From Zeugodacus cucurbitae (Eukaryota; Arthropoda; Insecta; Diptera; Tephritidae), in the NCBI RefSeq assembly GCF_028554725.1, contig NC_071670.1, forward strand, positions 37,566,001 to 37,630,000: DNA of 64,000 bases. Direction: 5' to 3'. The position numbers and the translations under genes were made by a program. Below, piece by piece: positions 26,625-39,477 of the stretch (position 1 is its first letter; every line of letters starts with the position of its first letter). The notes under the pieces were generated by a model, which saw only the letters and a list, made by a program, of their open reading frames with translations, was not told the DNA's origin and did no database searches.

Positions 26625-28011
26625 ATGATCAGCAGCTTAATAAATAAATGCCAACTGTGTGGAGAAATACCAAAGAAAAGCAAACAGCTTACTCTGTTCT
26701 TGTTCGAAGCTAAAGCAATTTTCGATATTTCAGTTTTTTTTTTACCACAGAACATTCTTAAGACATATTCTATTGAATTCGCAAGATCACTTAGTAATTC
26801 TGGGAAATCTTCTTTATTTTATCATTAGGGCTATTTATGAAATTTAAATTCCAAAGAGAGAGACGAGGAGTTTATAAGATGAATCACATTGTAGATAAGC
26901 AATTTTTGATGAGTGAAATATGTCTTCCTTTTAACCAGGTTGGACTTAGAAAAAGACTATCAAAACATTTGCAAATAATATTAAAAATATATATGTATTC
27001 AATAATAAGGGATTTTAACTATTTTATTATATATATAATTGCCTTTAACTCCTGTGGGATCGTAGGGCTATTAGCAATATGTTATAATAATTAAGAGCAG
27101 TCAGTTCGTAATATGAATAATCATTTATTTGAGGATGTTATCTAGAGGTTTTCCAATCCAACCCAGATATGCTGAATTTTGCTTATTACTCAGAACTACC
27201 GCGACACTATTTTAAAAAAGAAAAGAATTTTGATCACAGTTCTGATGACTCACTAATTACTGTGATTTATGATAATAGGAAATCAAAAATTTTTCAAGAA
27301 ACCTTAGTGTATAGTTATAGACTTTGGAAAGCCTCGAGAAACTTGAAGAGCTCAGTCACAATAGTTAACTGCAACTCCATGTTGATATTCCAATTTCTGA
27401 GACAATATATTGACACCAAGGTTCTAAGATAAAGCCATTAGTGACTTTACCCACAAGTTAGACGACTATTTCATAAGGGAAAGCGAATATAAAAATCGTG
27501 ACCTCAAAAACCTATACAGGATTCGACAAAATAAATTCAAGTACAACAAGATAATTCCTCATAATTCCTAAATCTGGAACTCAGGCCTTTCGTATAAAAT
27601 CATCATAAAGTACCCTACATCTAACAATATAAGAGATTATCAAAAATGCATATTTTATAATAAATCTTAAAGAGTCAGAGTCTGATTTGGATAAAGTTCA
27701 TTCAGAGAAATCTAAAAATAAATACTGGCTGTTAGAATCATGTTCGTTTCTAAGATTATAAAACCAATGAAGCCATTATGAATATGAGCGTTGCAAATAT
27801 CGGCAATCAAGAGCAACTCAAGCATAGAACTTTTAGAAATATATCATTCCACGATTTTAAAAGCCTAAAACATGATCCTTGTTGTATGGATAATAAAGCT
27901 ATTCACAAAGTAGAATATATAAAGGCGCATATTGCATATAAATATCGTATACAGTCCAAAAAATATAAGGAAGTTAATGATAAATATAATTATTTAAAGA
28001 TAAATTCTTAG
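26625..28011 (+). other. Run of coding-like plus-strand open frames, unidentified
   Basis: Four open frames (26625-26828, 26837-27094, 27169-27432, 27778-28011) follow each other on one strand. A further open stretch between 27432 and 27570 has charged, protein-like composition. The spacing and single orientation suggest one decayed reading frame with frameshifts, for example from a mobile element, but I recognise no motif. AT-rich sequence also yields such frames by chance. Confidence 0.25.
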
Positions 28012-31000
28012 AATGAATGTTATGAAGAATGATTTTTATCTGAACAGACTAATAATACATATGTATATACATCTCTTAACTCTTTAACAGAGTACTACTT
28101 GCATAAATGTCTATACTACAACATTCTTCTTGGAACTTGCCATCTTGCCACCAAATCCATCATGAGTATCTGCTTAAAGCGGTGGAGTAGAAAATTTCAA
28201 ACAATGCAAACGCAACTGGGCCATTAAAATCATTAAAATTGCAAAACACACAACACCTCCACGGTCTGGCGCCTTTGTCTGCTTTGTCTGGCCGCCTGTG
28301 CACTCATATGAGCTCAAAGGCCGCAGTGAATGAAGGAAGGAGACAATAGAAGGTAGTAGAAAGTTATGCAAAAACAAAGAACGATTGTCGTTGTCGTTGT
28401 CGCTGCCGCTGCAAGCAAATAAGCTGGAAAATGAAAATTCGAAAAGTTGGATCGTTTGCATTAGTGGTAGAGGCATAAAAAATGATATTAGCAGCGCATG
28501 AAGCGTTGACTACAGCACACACGCAGTCACAAACAATCAACGCTGGAGTACTTGACAATTTTTTTTTTTTTTGTGTTGCGTCGGTATTAAAATTCCATTT
28601 AAACTCAAGTGTGTACGATATGCCTGCTGTTGCATCTTTATGTCTCGCATATCAAGTGCTTATTGCCGGGGCCAAGCTGGCATTATTATTTACAAAGCGG
28701 TGCACAATAGCTCCCTCACCTTACGCACGTCTCTCTTTCGTACACTCTCTTGCCCTCTCCCACGCTTGAGCTTCGTGTGGTCTTTGGCGCTTTTAATCTA
28801 AGTCACAATGTAAGGTGTTGTTGCTGCATCCCCTGGGGGTACTTGAGTTCCAGTTGAGTTCCTGTTTACTTGCCTCTCCCACACATTTTTATTTGTTAGC
28901 TTGTTTGCCGGGATTGTCGTCTCGCTTTGTGTGTGCGTGTTGTGGGTGTGTTCGGTTGACACTTAAACGGTGCCATTGTTGCCGCATATTTTTTTGCTAT
29001 AACACTTGTTCTTTACATAAAATATGCCTTAATTTACAAAACGCTTAAATTGTCAGAAACACATTTAGGGTCCCCGGGTGCCCTCTTTGACGTATGTATG
29101 GTGTATACAAAAGGCCAGCTTACGGGCTCACCCCAACAGCAGCTGCCACAGTGTGCAATTTAGTTATTCATAGGTGTTTCAGCCAACGTTCGCCCCATAT
29201 ACCCTGCTTCACTAAATTTAGTACTCCAGTGAGTTTTTATTTTTTGTTTACCACTGCTGTTGTTGTTATTTAAGAATAATACTCATTGGTATTGTTGTGG
29301 TAAAACAATTTTAATTCATTACTCATACCATATCGGGGGCTTATTAACGACTGTCTCAGTTGGGTGTTGTGAAATATGAATGCGTACACAAGGTAAAGGA
29401 AAAATATGCGAGATAATATTTTTATATATAATTTGGAGTTAAAAACAAACCGACTAACTATGTGAATTGAAAGAAAACCAGAAATAATTTCTATCTGTTA
29501 AAAATATTTATAAAACCCACTTGGTCTTCTTGGATGCCTCCCCTATTATTGAAGCTTTCACCAAAATAGAGAATGCAAATTTCTTTTAATTTGCTCCAAG
29601 GACCTTACTATATCGTGAGATATTCGTAATGGCACGCTTTAGGATTATTCATATAAAATGTTCAATTTTTTTTCTATAAACTATTTAGTATGTCGAGCTT
29701 GTCGAGATTATAGCTATATAATGGGCCAGAGAGCTTATTGAAAAGTACTATGATCTTAGGCTTTTACATACATGTCTCTTAGCAATCCAAAGTTAAATTA
29801 TTAGAATATGAGAAATATATTTATACAGAAATCACTAATTAGAGGGACCATTTCGAACGAATTTTAAGCCTTGTTCAACAACAATGCACAGTTCGTAGCA
29901 CTTACGAAAAAAAAAATTAGCGATATAATTATGAGATTATGGAACATTTACGGCAAAGAGAGACCGAGTACTACTGACACCAAGCTTGTCTTGTCAGTCT
30001 AGCAAAAACTGTTCATAAGTCCAGGTATTCCAATGAGTTTAAAGTCCTAGCGAAAATTATATTAGTGGCTTTATATCCTTTAATGAAAAAAATAATTTTT
30101 GGCCCAAAAATTCTGCAAAGTATATGTGTGCTTTAGATCAGAGTTGGAAAGACGAAGAAAGAGTTGGAAGTAAAACTTTAATACAAAAAGTTGCGAGACA
30201 CATTATGAATAAGTCTACAATGGATAAAATTTTAAAAATAGATTAACATATTTCATAAAAAAAGTCGTAATAGTTGCTGTCTGCAGTTAAATTTGATGAC
30301 CATCAGGCGGACGTGCTTTGCTATCGTCTGATGGTAACTGTCACATCAAAGTCGACAAAGATGCCACATGAATTGCCAACGAATTGTAATCACTGCGAGA
30401 AGCGTGGTACCAACAATGGCGCTGCCAACAACTTGACGGTGCGGATTCAGACATAATTTACTATTCATAATGATTGCTAATCAGTAAGCGACACAGCCGT
30501 TGCCGCTACTAAACACCGTTTTTGCCAGTATAATCTTCGCTTCAACAATGTGGCAGGCTTCAGCACGTGCAACATGGTTGATGCTACATGGCGTTACATT
30601 TTATGGCAACATGCAGCTACTGTCGTTGTTCTTGGTATTATTATTGCCCTTATTGCTGTTGACAGTTTTCGCTGTTTTTTTGTTTCTCTTTTTTTACTTT
30701 CAACATCATTTAGCTTCTTTTTGAATTTTCTCGCATGCATTAGCACGGCAAATGTCCTTCAAACTAATACACTCACAACAATCAAAATAACAAGACAGCG
30801 CTGCCACTACTGTTATTGTGCGTCAGCGTTTTTACATCTAGTCGCAGTGTTGAGTTGGCGACCGCAGCGCATTTGCACACTCCACTTAACTAACAACTTC
30901 ATTGTGCATGCCTGGTGCGTTGGCTCGTTCGGTCGCTCGTTCACTACAAAGTGTTGTAGCCGCCACTCCCCATCCACGACGCGACCAGTTGTTGCTAACT

Positions 31001-34000
31001 TCGTCGGTTGCTTGTCTTAATAGACATAATGAATATTGATGTTGCCACTGCCGCAACAACTAACCGTTACTGTTTTCGTTGCGCGGTCGCTTGGCGGTTT
31101 GCTTTTGTGTACCTTCAGCTGACATTAAAATTTAAAGTTGCCCCTCCCCCCCCCCTCTGTCTCTTTACATTTATTTACTTTTGTGCTGCGTTATGAGTGC
31201 GCTGGAAATATACTGTTTACCGTTGCTTAATGGTTGTTTAAACTTTTCCATAACCGAGTTGCAATAGTAGTTTAGTGCTGCAGTAAGCGTTCGCAAAGGT
31301 GAGTAGCGAAAGGAGAGTATTGTAATTTTTCAAGACAGCTGAATAATCTTTACAATGCAAATGTTATTAACAAATTTTGTGTTAAATCTTCACTAATTTG
31401 GCATTAAAATTAACAAAAAAAAAAAAAAAGAATTCGCATGAAAAACTGAAATTCTCACAAACCTCTTTAAGGTCTTAACAAAAGAGTAGTTTATTATGAA
31501 AATTCTTAGGAGAATAAAGGATGTGTTTTGTTAGTTAAGTTATGAAAATAAAATCGAATTAAAATTTTTTTGAATTTTATTTATTTTGTATTTAGTGAGC
31601 AATACAGCCACTTTTATCTTTAGAAAACTCTACAACTCAAGAGGGTATAAATAATTGTAATTTTACTTTCTGTTGGTGTTGTTGCTGTAGCGACAGAAAT
31701 CAGAATTGAGAAATATTGTCGCGTTGACAGCCTTTGGCCATCACCGTTCCAAATAAGTATACTAGACATCTGCGGAAGGCCCTCCACTTTCTTAGAATAT
31801 CAATCTGAGTGAAATTTTTATGTATACCTACAAATGTCTCAGATCAGATTTATTTTCAGAAAAATAATTATATAACAGTACAAATATCCCATATTTCACT
31901 CTTAGAATTATTACACACAACCTCCAATTGTCTGATCATAAAGCAATATTCAAACGATATTCCATCAGGAGCTATCAGCTGTCTAATCCAAGGAGAGAGC
32001 AGAGATACTAATAGAGCAGAAAGAGAGGAAAAACGTATACTCAACATATGAGAGATAATAATATTGTGAAAAACCAGTTTAAAAAGTACATCTTATAGAC
32101 TAACCAGGCGCTTAAAATTGTAAAAAAAATCTAAACAATTTTTGGGTACACATAAAGTAGTATCATTATATTAAAGCGAGTTGGATATTGATTATCATTA
32201 TTATATAAAATTATCGAAAGTATAAATAGTTTTGCTTTTGAAATGCCGGGTACAGCTTGATATCAGAAAAACCCTAAAGTTGGAGTATAAACACGGTTTG
32301 TTTTCGCGGATCGCGCTAAGGAGATACGGATCGGTGAGATCTTGAAAAGGATCTTGAGATATAGATGGCGTTTTTAACAGTATTCTATAATAAGCAATCC
32401 CTACTGTGATTTAGAGCAAATGATGGCATGAACAAATTAATCAAGGAAAAGTTTTTTTGCTGAACTCTCTGGCTGAGTTTATTCCAGCTAGATTGAGAGT
32501 TAATGTGAGCAAGAATACTCAACAGGAAATATCGTAAATAATGCCTTGTTAGCACTAAAGAGAAGATGGTGACAGTTGATATTACATTACAGAGACATTT
32601 CATTGATTATTCCTAGAAGTGTTTGCTCGTTTCTCCACCCGAATCCGGTTTGCGTACTGTTCAAAATACTTTTAGGATTATGCATACTTAGACTGATTTG
32701 TTTAACATCTTTGGTATGAAAAAATTATTGATTGTAATATTACAATTTATCTAGAAGTTTAGAAAGGAAACCACAAAAATACGTCAGAAGTTGAGTCCAC
32801 TTTATCGAGTATTTGAGTATTCGAAAAAAAAACCTTCAGTTAAAATAACGATCTCCTCGCCTATACATCTCTAGAGACTGTAACAGCATTCATAATGTAA
32901 GGAAGAGGGGGTTACTAACATTTTCCATCTTCTCTGATATTTTTTTATGAGGCATCGGTAAACTGGTATTCATTTGAATTTTTTTTTGGCAAAAACAATA
33001 CTGAGAAAAAGATATTTTTTATCAAAGAAAGTCTAACAGAAGTCCTCCCACTATACTTGCATAATTTGAATTTGAGTTTTCCAAAGAACAAGGCATTCGT
33101 GGAAGGACTATTTGTAAATAACCAAGAAAATAATATGTGATACGGATAATTAATAAAAGTAGAGAAACGAGGAACCTATCAGTCGTAGTGTCAGTTTTAC
33201 GAATCATGAATGCTTCAAAGAACACGGAGATAACAATTGAAAACAAAAACTAAAGTAAGCAAAATAATGATCGCTAAACAAAAATACTTCGAGCCAAGCT
33301 AACTGTTTGATATAAGAAGCCAACATACAACTGACAAGTGAATATATCTGTATACGCAAACAATGCTATATAAGAATTATGAACCCCCGTATGCATATAT
33401 ACATTCCTACGAAGACAACTAAATAAATACGCAATCGAGCGTATTTGTTTATTTACATACAAATACTCATACATGAATGTGCACAAAACAAACAAATATA
33501 TTAGCATACATGCACGCCGCACTTCTTTTACCTCCTTCATTTGGGTTTCTGGCTTTTGCGCTACCTTGGTTACTCATACGCCCCGGCAAGTCAGGCATAA
33601 GACTTGGCTTAACTTGTGGTGACACATTTTATTTGTTGAACGCATGAGAATGCTACCTTTGACTTACTCCTAAACACACTGCACTTACATATATTAGATA
33701 TATGTAATAGATATGAGTGAGTATGTGTGTGTATTATTTGCTTAGCATGAAAATGCAAATAAAACTTGGCAAAGGTGAGGCGAGCTCAAGAATATGGTAC
33801 GGCACGAGAATTACATTTTCTAACGCGCTGAAGTGTGAAGGCTGTGCGGTTTACAGTTAGCCACACACAAGTGCGTGTGTGTTGGGAGCTTTTGTTTTTG
33901 TCTTATAACCGTAGTTGTTTGCGGTTTTCACACCAAGATAGCTGTCGATAGCAGGAAGTGTGTGTCCTTCACGCTACAAGAAATCGATGTGCAAATAAAA

Positions 34001-35143
34001 GTTTATGCGTTCTCTTACTTATGAGTTGCTTAGTGCGGCAGCGGTGTATGTACATATCTGATATATGTATATATAAATGTAAGCAGCATATGTATGCTGC
34101 TGAGAAACTTACTTAAATAAATTGGTTTGCAAATGTACGCTCATTTCTCGGGCTACTTTCGCATTCCACTCAAACATTTCATTTAACTGCTACGCATTAA
34201 GTACTATACACTCGCTCTCGGCACTCGTTGATGAGGCCTCAGCTGCTTTTCATCGAGTCAAATGTTCATAAATACTTAGCGCATTACACAAGTTTCAGGC
34301 CACTCTCAAACTGTTAGTCACTTAACGCCAGACAAAATACGGCAATAGTGTTGAGTAATTTAGCCGTAGTTGCCGTGCTTAAGATCAGAAACTCAATTAT
34401 ATGTAGAAAAGCAAGTATGTACATGAATTTAGTCTATTGAGGGAAGGTGTTATACAATATCTCTAGAAAAAATTAAACCGTATTAATGAATATTGCATAT
34501 TTACCTTAAGTTACTTATTACGAAACGACTATTTAATTATTTTCGATTTATATATTTTTGGCATTAAATTCATTGTTAAAATACTCGTATCTCGTAAATT
34601 AAAATAAAATAAAGCATTGAGGCATTTGGGTACTTCTCGAGAAATTTGGATAATCGTTTTTGAAAACACAGTTGTAGGAATAATGCTTTTTTAGTTTGCA
34701 ATAACAAAAATCTACAAATCATGTTAAACGAAAATTTTGTCCAATTTCTAAGATCTCTTGATATGATACTTGCTGAGACATTTTGTATTAAAGGTTTTTA
34801 TCTATTAGCTACGGTCATGTTTCGAGTTCTTTTGATGATTTTTTAAAGATGAAGATACGAGATATTTTACAAAGAGAATAAATATTGCTCCTGAGAGAAA
34901 TTATTACAGTGCTGCCTTTCATACTCATACTCATATAAATGTATGAGCCTTTATAGCACCAAAGTTCTAAATTTCTAAAATCGAAAAACGTTGGTGAAAA
35001 GTTTATTTATGAAAACACATCGGTGTACGAAGAAGAACAACATATTTTGAATAACCATGGTTTCATATTTCAAATGCATATCTAGAAGTTCTTGAGATTT
35101 CTAGGGATCGGCTTACACAAGTAGACACGAGGTTTTACATTGA
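28012..35143. other. Intron 1 segment, no gene recognised
   Basis: Mixed composition. Pyrimidine-rich around 28560-29000, CAA/TTG-rich around 30500-31200, AT-rich elsewhere. The 156-residue plus-strand frame at 30550-31020 has no recognisable domain. A short palindromic hairpin, GCAGCATATGTATGCTGC, lies at 34083-34100. Confidence 0.45.
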
Positions 35144-35566
35144 AACCTAACCTAACCCAACCTAACCTAACCTCTAACCTAACCTAACCTAACCTAACCT
35201 AGCCTCTAACCTAACCTAAACTAACCTCTAACATAACCTAACTTAACCTTACCTAGCCTAACCTAACCTAACCTAACCTAATCTAACTTAACCTTACCTA
35301 GTCTAACCTAACCTAACCTAACCTAACCTAATCTAACTTAACCTAACCTAACCTTACCTAGCCTAACCTAACCTAACCTAACCTAACCTTACCTAGCCTA
35401 ACCTAACCTAACCTAACCTAACCTAATCTAACTTAACCTAACCTAACCTTACCTAGCCTAACCTAACCTAACCTAACCTAACCTTACCTAGCCTAACCTA
35501 ACCTAACCTAACCTAACCTAACCTAACCTAACCTAACCTAATCTAAACTAACCTCATCTAACCTCT
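35144..35566. repeat. Interstitial CCTAA/TTAGG (insect telomere-type) array
   Basis: About 420 bp of tandem CCTAA pentamers with variants (CTCTAA, CCTTA, CCTAG, TCTAA). Variant positions recur with a 95-bp period: ATCTAACTTA at 35331 and 35426, and ACCTTACCTAGCC at 35351/35386 and 35446/35481. This indicates a higher-order duplication of 19 pentamers. TTAGG is the ancestral insect telomere repeat, which flies no longer use at chromosome ends. Confidence 0.9.
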
Positions 35567-37652
35567 ACACAAAACTTTGGCACAAGAGTCATTTTCAGGC
35601 CTTCAATTGTGAAATTGATTTTATTAATGAAATATTGTGAAAGCTTTGAGCACAAGCACACAAATTTTGAAAATATAAATAGATAAAGAAATACAGTTAA
35701 TGTTAGTAGATTAAGATGGACTTACACACATCTTATCGTTTTATTATAAAGAACCAGCAGCTAAATTTAAATATCAGTCATCACTGCTTCTGTACTAAAT
35801 ATCTAGCTTCCCTATAAATTTTTGAGCAATTTCGTCATAAAATTATTATGGAATAAGAGCACAACCACTCAGCAGTACAAAAATAACTTTCATTACACCG
35901 AAAAGCACGGTTAAGCGAGTAAGGGACATGACAAAGCCTTATGTGAGCGCCTAGCCGTTGATCCCGCACAAATCCGGCACAAAAATGCAACGAAACGAAA
36001 ATAATCACAGAATTTTTACCGACCAACCGAGCTGTTTTTCACTGCTTCGCTTTGTCACAGTTCGCAATTCGTGATGTTTTTTCTCGCTCTCCCGCTCCGC
36101 TGTCTTTCTTTATGCTCCGTTGCTGAACTGCGAATAAATACTCAAATGACCGGACATTCCACGGATACGCTTGCGGCCTAGCATGCGGCACAGCGGCAAT
36201 AATTTGTGCGCATACCTTGACATGCATATTAATAAATTATTTTATATCCGCTTAAAGCCGCTAGTAATTTGCGCAGTAAAACAAACCGTAGTGAGAAACA
36301 AAAATGTTCGCTTTTGAGTACCAAAAAAGGCTTACACATAACGAAAAACAATATGAATTTTTACATTTTGTATGTAATTCTCATTGCGCCCGCGGCCGGG
36401 CAGTGAAAGTGAGTGCAAATGACCAGCGGTATTTGTTGGGAAAATTGTATAAATTTGAATGTGAAATTCTTCACAAAGCGCATGTAGAGACATAATACAA
36501 AAAGCGAACATGCCCAGCGCTTTGCGTTCATGCGAAAATAATGCCAACTTATGGGAGTAAATTTAAAAATAAAATAAAATAAAATAAAATAAAATAAAAC
36601 GCAAAAAAACAAATAAGAGAAGTTGCTAAAAAGAATAATGTGGGTTAACGAAATTCGCATGGACAATGCGCCAACCCACATTCTGGTTGAAAAAATTCAT
36701 ACCCACATATTCATGGCATCATAGTTGTGCAACAGTGCGGAAGAGCAGAATAATTGTAATGAGAAAAAAATAACATGTATGAATATATGCAGCACACACA
36801 GTTCATATTTCCTGTATGAAAAACGCTATAGCATTTTTTACCGTTGCATGTGCCGCCCATTTAACTGAAATATAAATAAATATTTAAACAAAAATGTGTG
36901 TAAGTAAATGGCACTTAATGTACAACATCACCGTTTACGCCCACTATTTAAACATGAGCTGCTCTCTACAACTACAACTGAAGGTTGTATAGAAAACTAC
37001 AAAGATCTAAGGTGACTTTATGTATGTAAATTCAAACATCAATGGACGACATAGTTGAATGAAATAGAATGCCGGAAATAAATATAATTTGGCTAAGGAG
37101 AGATGCACAGAGTGTAAAGTGGGGTTAGAGTTTATATGTTTTGTTGTTAGAATAGATAAGATTTATATATCCAAATAGAGAAGATATATATCAAGACTAT
37201 TTAAGGGAACCAAAAAAAACATTTGTAAAGTTAAAGGTTAAAAGCGATTATACCAAAGTTCTCGAAGATAGTAAGTATAGTATAATTATGAATTATGCGT
37301 CTTTGGAGCTCACAGAATATTCATCAATATAGATCTATCAATATCCCAGTTGAAGATATTAAATAGTTAAATTAATCTAACCAAAGTTTGTAGGAGGCAA
37401 TCAGCAAGTCCTTTCAGTACTTCAGTTCAGCATTCAATCTATCGGCTATCATAACTAGAAAGTGAAGAATATGGAACATTCATATTGAGATTACCTACTT
37501 CCTCCCATGCGTATCTGAAGGCCCATACTAATTATAGGATACCTCCTATCTCCTACTGAACTTTACGAAAAGCCTTTCCTATCCAAAATACAACCGGAGA
37601 TACCAAATTGCATGTCCAAAGCTGACTCCAGTCAAGAAAATAAAAACTGTCT
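35567..37652. other. Intron 1 segment, no gene recognised
   Basis: Contains an AAAAT run at 36566-36600. No domain-bearing frame is seen. Confidence 0.45.
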
Positions 37653-37967
37653 GCATATTGTAATGGGGTTGTCAGCTCTTAGAGAAATTAGTAAATATGG
37701 TAATACAAGCTAGGATACAAAATTGAGGTTTGAAGTATACTTTGAGGGAAATATTAGGTTGGCAAATATCTCTCTTCCGCCTTTTTGTCTTCTGAATTTC
37801 GCGGCTATGTATAAAGCGCTACAGAGTTCGTATCTAGCAATACCATACATCTTTGAAAGGTCTTGACATAACATACAAAACGACGCTATGCATGATCAGT
37901 TTGAATATTGCGTTCCACAGTTATAGACGTGTAAACATGGAGTTCACTAACGCGCACCTTCTAGACC
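37653..37967 (+). mobile_element. 315-bp mariner-associated block, copy 1
   Basis: Matches 54155-54469 in reverse complement over exactly 315 bp; I count about 12 differences by hand (about 96% identity). It contains a mariner-like terminal motif, TTAGGTTGGCAAATATCTCT, starting at 37754 after a TA. It ends at CTAGACC inside the transposase frame of copy 2. Sequence to the right is unrelated to mariner as far as I can see, so this copy is truncated. Confidence 0.75.
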
Positions 37968-39204
37968 AAGTGGAGCAATATGACGACATCAAATCGTTTC
38001 TGTAATGTCTGAGACTTGGAACATAAAGCTTAACAGACTTAACTGTAAACGTGCACAGCTTATTATGTCTTTGACATAACTGGATATCTAAAACATGACA
38101 TATTTTGGATGGTCTTCCGAACTTCTTCGTTAACACCGGATTTAATTTTACTTATCCTTCATAGAAGCTCATACTGAACATCAGTGAACAATTCGGTGTC
38201 AATCTCGAAACCAATGATCATTCTTGAAATAATTGTAAGCTCGATATAAGTAAAAGAATTCGAATACACAAAGAAACGATTATTTAGGTAAAAAACACCG
38301 AACCGTCAAGGTTTTCAAACGACGGAATAAAAAAAGGTATGTGGAGGTCTGGAGAAATTCACATTTAATGTATTCCCATTAACATTAATTTATTTTTCAA
38401 ATACCAAAGAGTAAATAATAACCATTTGCATTTAACTAAACCCGTTCAAAGCCAATTTAGTCCACACACACAATATAATTCACCTGCAAAAAACTATGAA
38501 AGCGAAGTACTTTGCGCCACCCATCCATTTGCATGCCGACATGTAATTATACTAAATAATGCGCTCGGATGGCGTTATGAGCATAAACGAATATGACGCA
38601 TACTTATAAATAATACGGAAATAAGCTGCCGAGTGGCCGAGTGCTTGCTGGCAGCATTTAATGCCATGCTGCAGTAGAATAAATAAGCCGAACGACCGAC
38701 TGCCCACTGTTCTAACAACCGACTCTAGCTTAAGCAGCGCTGAGCACCAGCTAAGCTTTAAACGCCCACAAGTAGAGCTTATTATGCGGTCGAAACACGC
38801 GATGCAAGTGAAATTGCAGCGATGGAAAACAATGAAATGAATTAAATATACTATGCATATGAAGGATTTGGGTGTGTTTAAAAGGATTGACTAAGATCAT
38901 ACGAGTTATGAATGGAGAATAATAACATAAAAAACAAGAAAGGAAATGCTATTACTTAAAGGAGGATTAAAACATTTTGAATCGATACAAGAGTGTTACA
39001 TTTATTACGTGAGAATGTGAACCTATTGCAATAATACTCACTACCAAATTCTCTTGATTTTGCTTCGGATTCGTAATATTGTGGAATATATTTATATTTG
39101 CAATTAAATAATATGTGTCTTAGAAAAATCTCCAGAAAGGTGTTAAGCTTATTTTTTGGGGTCGTTAAGTATTTTTTTTCGGTTTCTTCTCTATACACAT
39201 ACTT
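37968..39204. other. Intron 1 segment, no gene recognised
   Basis: No identifiable frames. The minus-strand frame at 37921-38136 is a chance frame crossing the mariner block. Confidence 0.4.
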
Positions 39205-39477
39205 AAGAGGACTATGTGAGAGAAGAGCAGACAATGGAGAATGGAAAACGATGGAAAGTTTTACGGATGGATCGAAGCTCAATGGGAAGATGTAAGTCGA
39301 GTCTTCTGCCGATATCTCTCACTCAACTCTAGTTCTCGGCTACCAGACCATTTCACTGTCTTTCAAGCAGAGGCCCCTGCCATAAATGTAGCAGAAAATT
39401 TACTTCATAGTGCGGCCTCCTTCAGAGACATGTGCATTCCTTCATACAATAGATCATGGTTTGTTAAGAAGTTATAG
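39205..39477 (+). pseudogene. Non-LTR retrotransposon RNase H fragment
   Basis: One frame reads SFTDGSKLNGK (RNase H motif with the first catalytic Asp) and stops. The next frame continues with RLPDHFTVFQAEAPAINVA, the block holding the catalytic Glu. The two are separated by a frameshift near 39285-39300. This order (TDGS, then FQAE, then a helix) is that of the RNase H domain of insect LINE-type polyproteins. No reverse transcriptase was recognised upstream and nothing clear follows. It is dead on arrival and 5'-truncated. Confidence 0.6.

Noticed and set aside
30550..31020. 156-residue plus-strand open frame
   Set aside because: Hydrophobic and Cys/Ser-rich sequence from TTG/CAA-rich DNA, overlapped by other frames, with no recognisable domain, start context or splice signals.
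34083..34100. GCAGCATATGTATGCTGC hairpin as a microRNA precursor
   Set aside because: The stem is only 8 bp and does not extend into the flanks.
35144..35566. A true chromosome end or assembly join at the TTAGG-type array
   Set aside because: Ordinary intron sequence continues on both sides and the Dpr exons flank it in consistent order, so it is interstitial.
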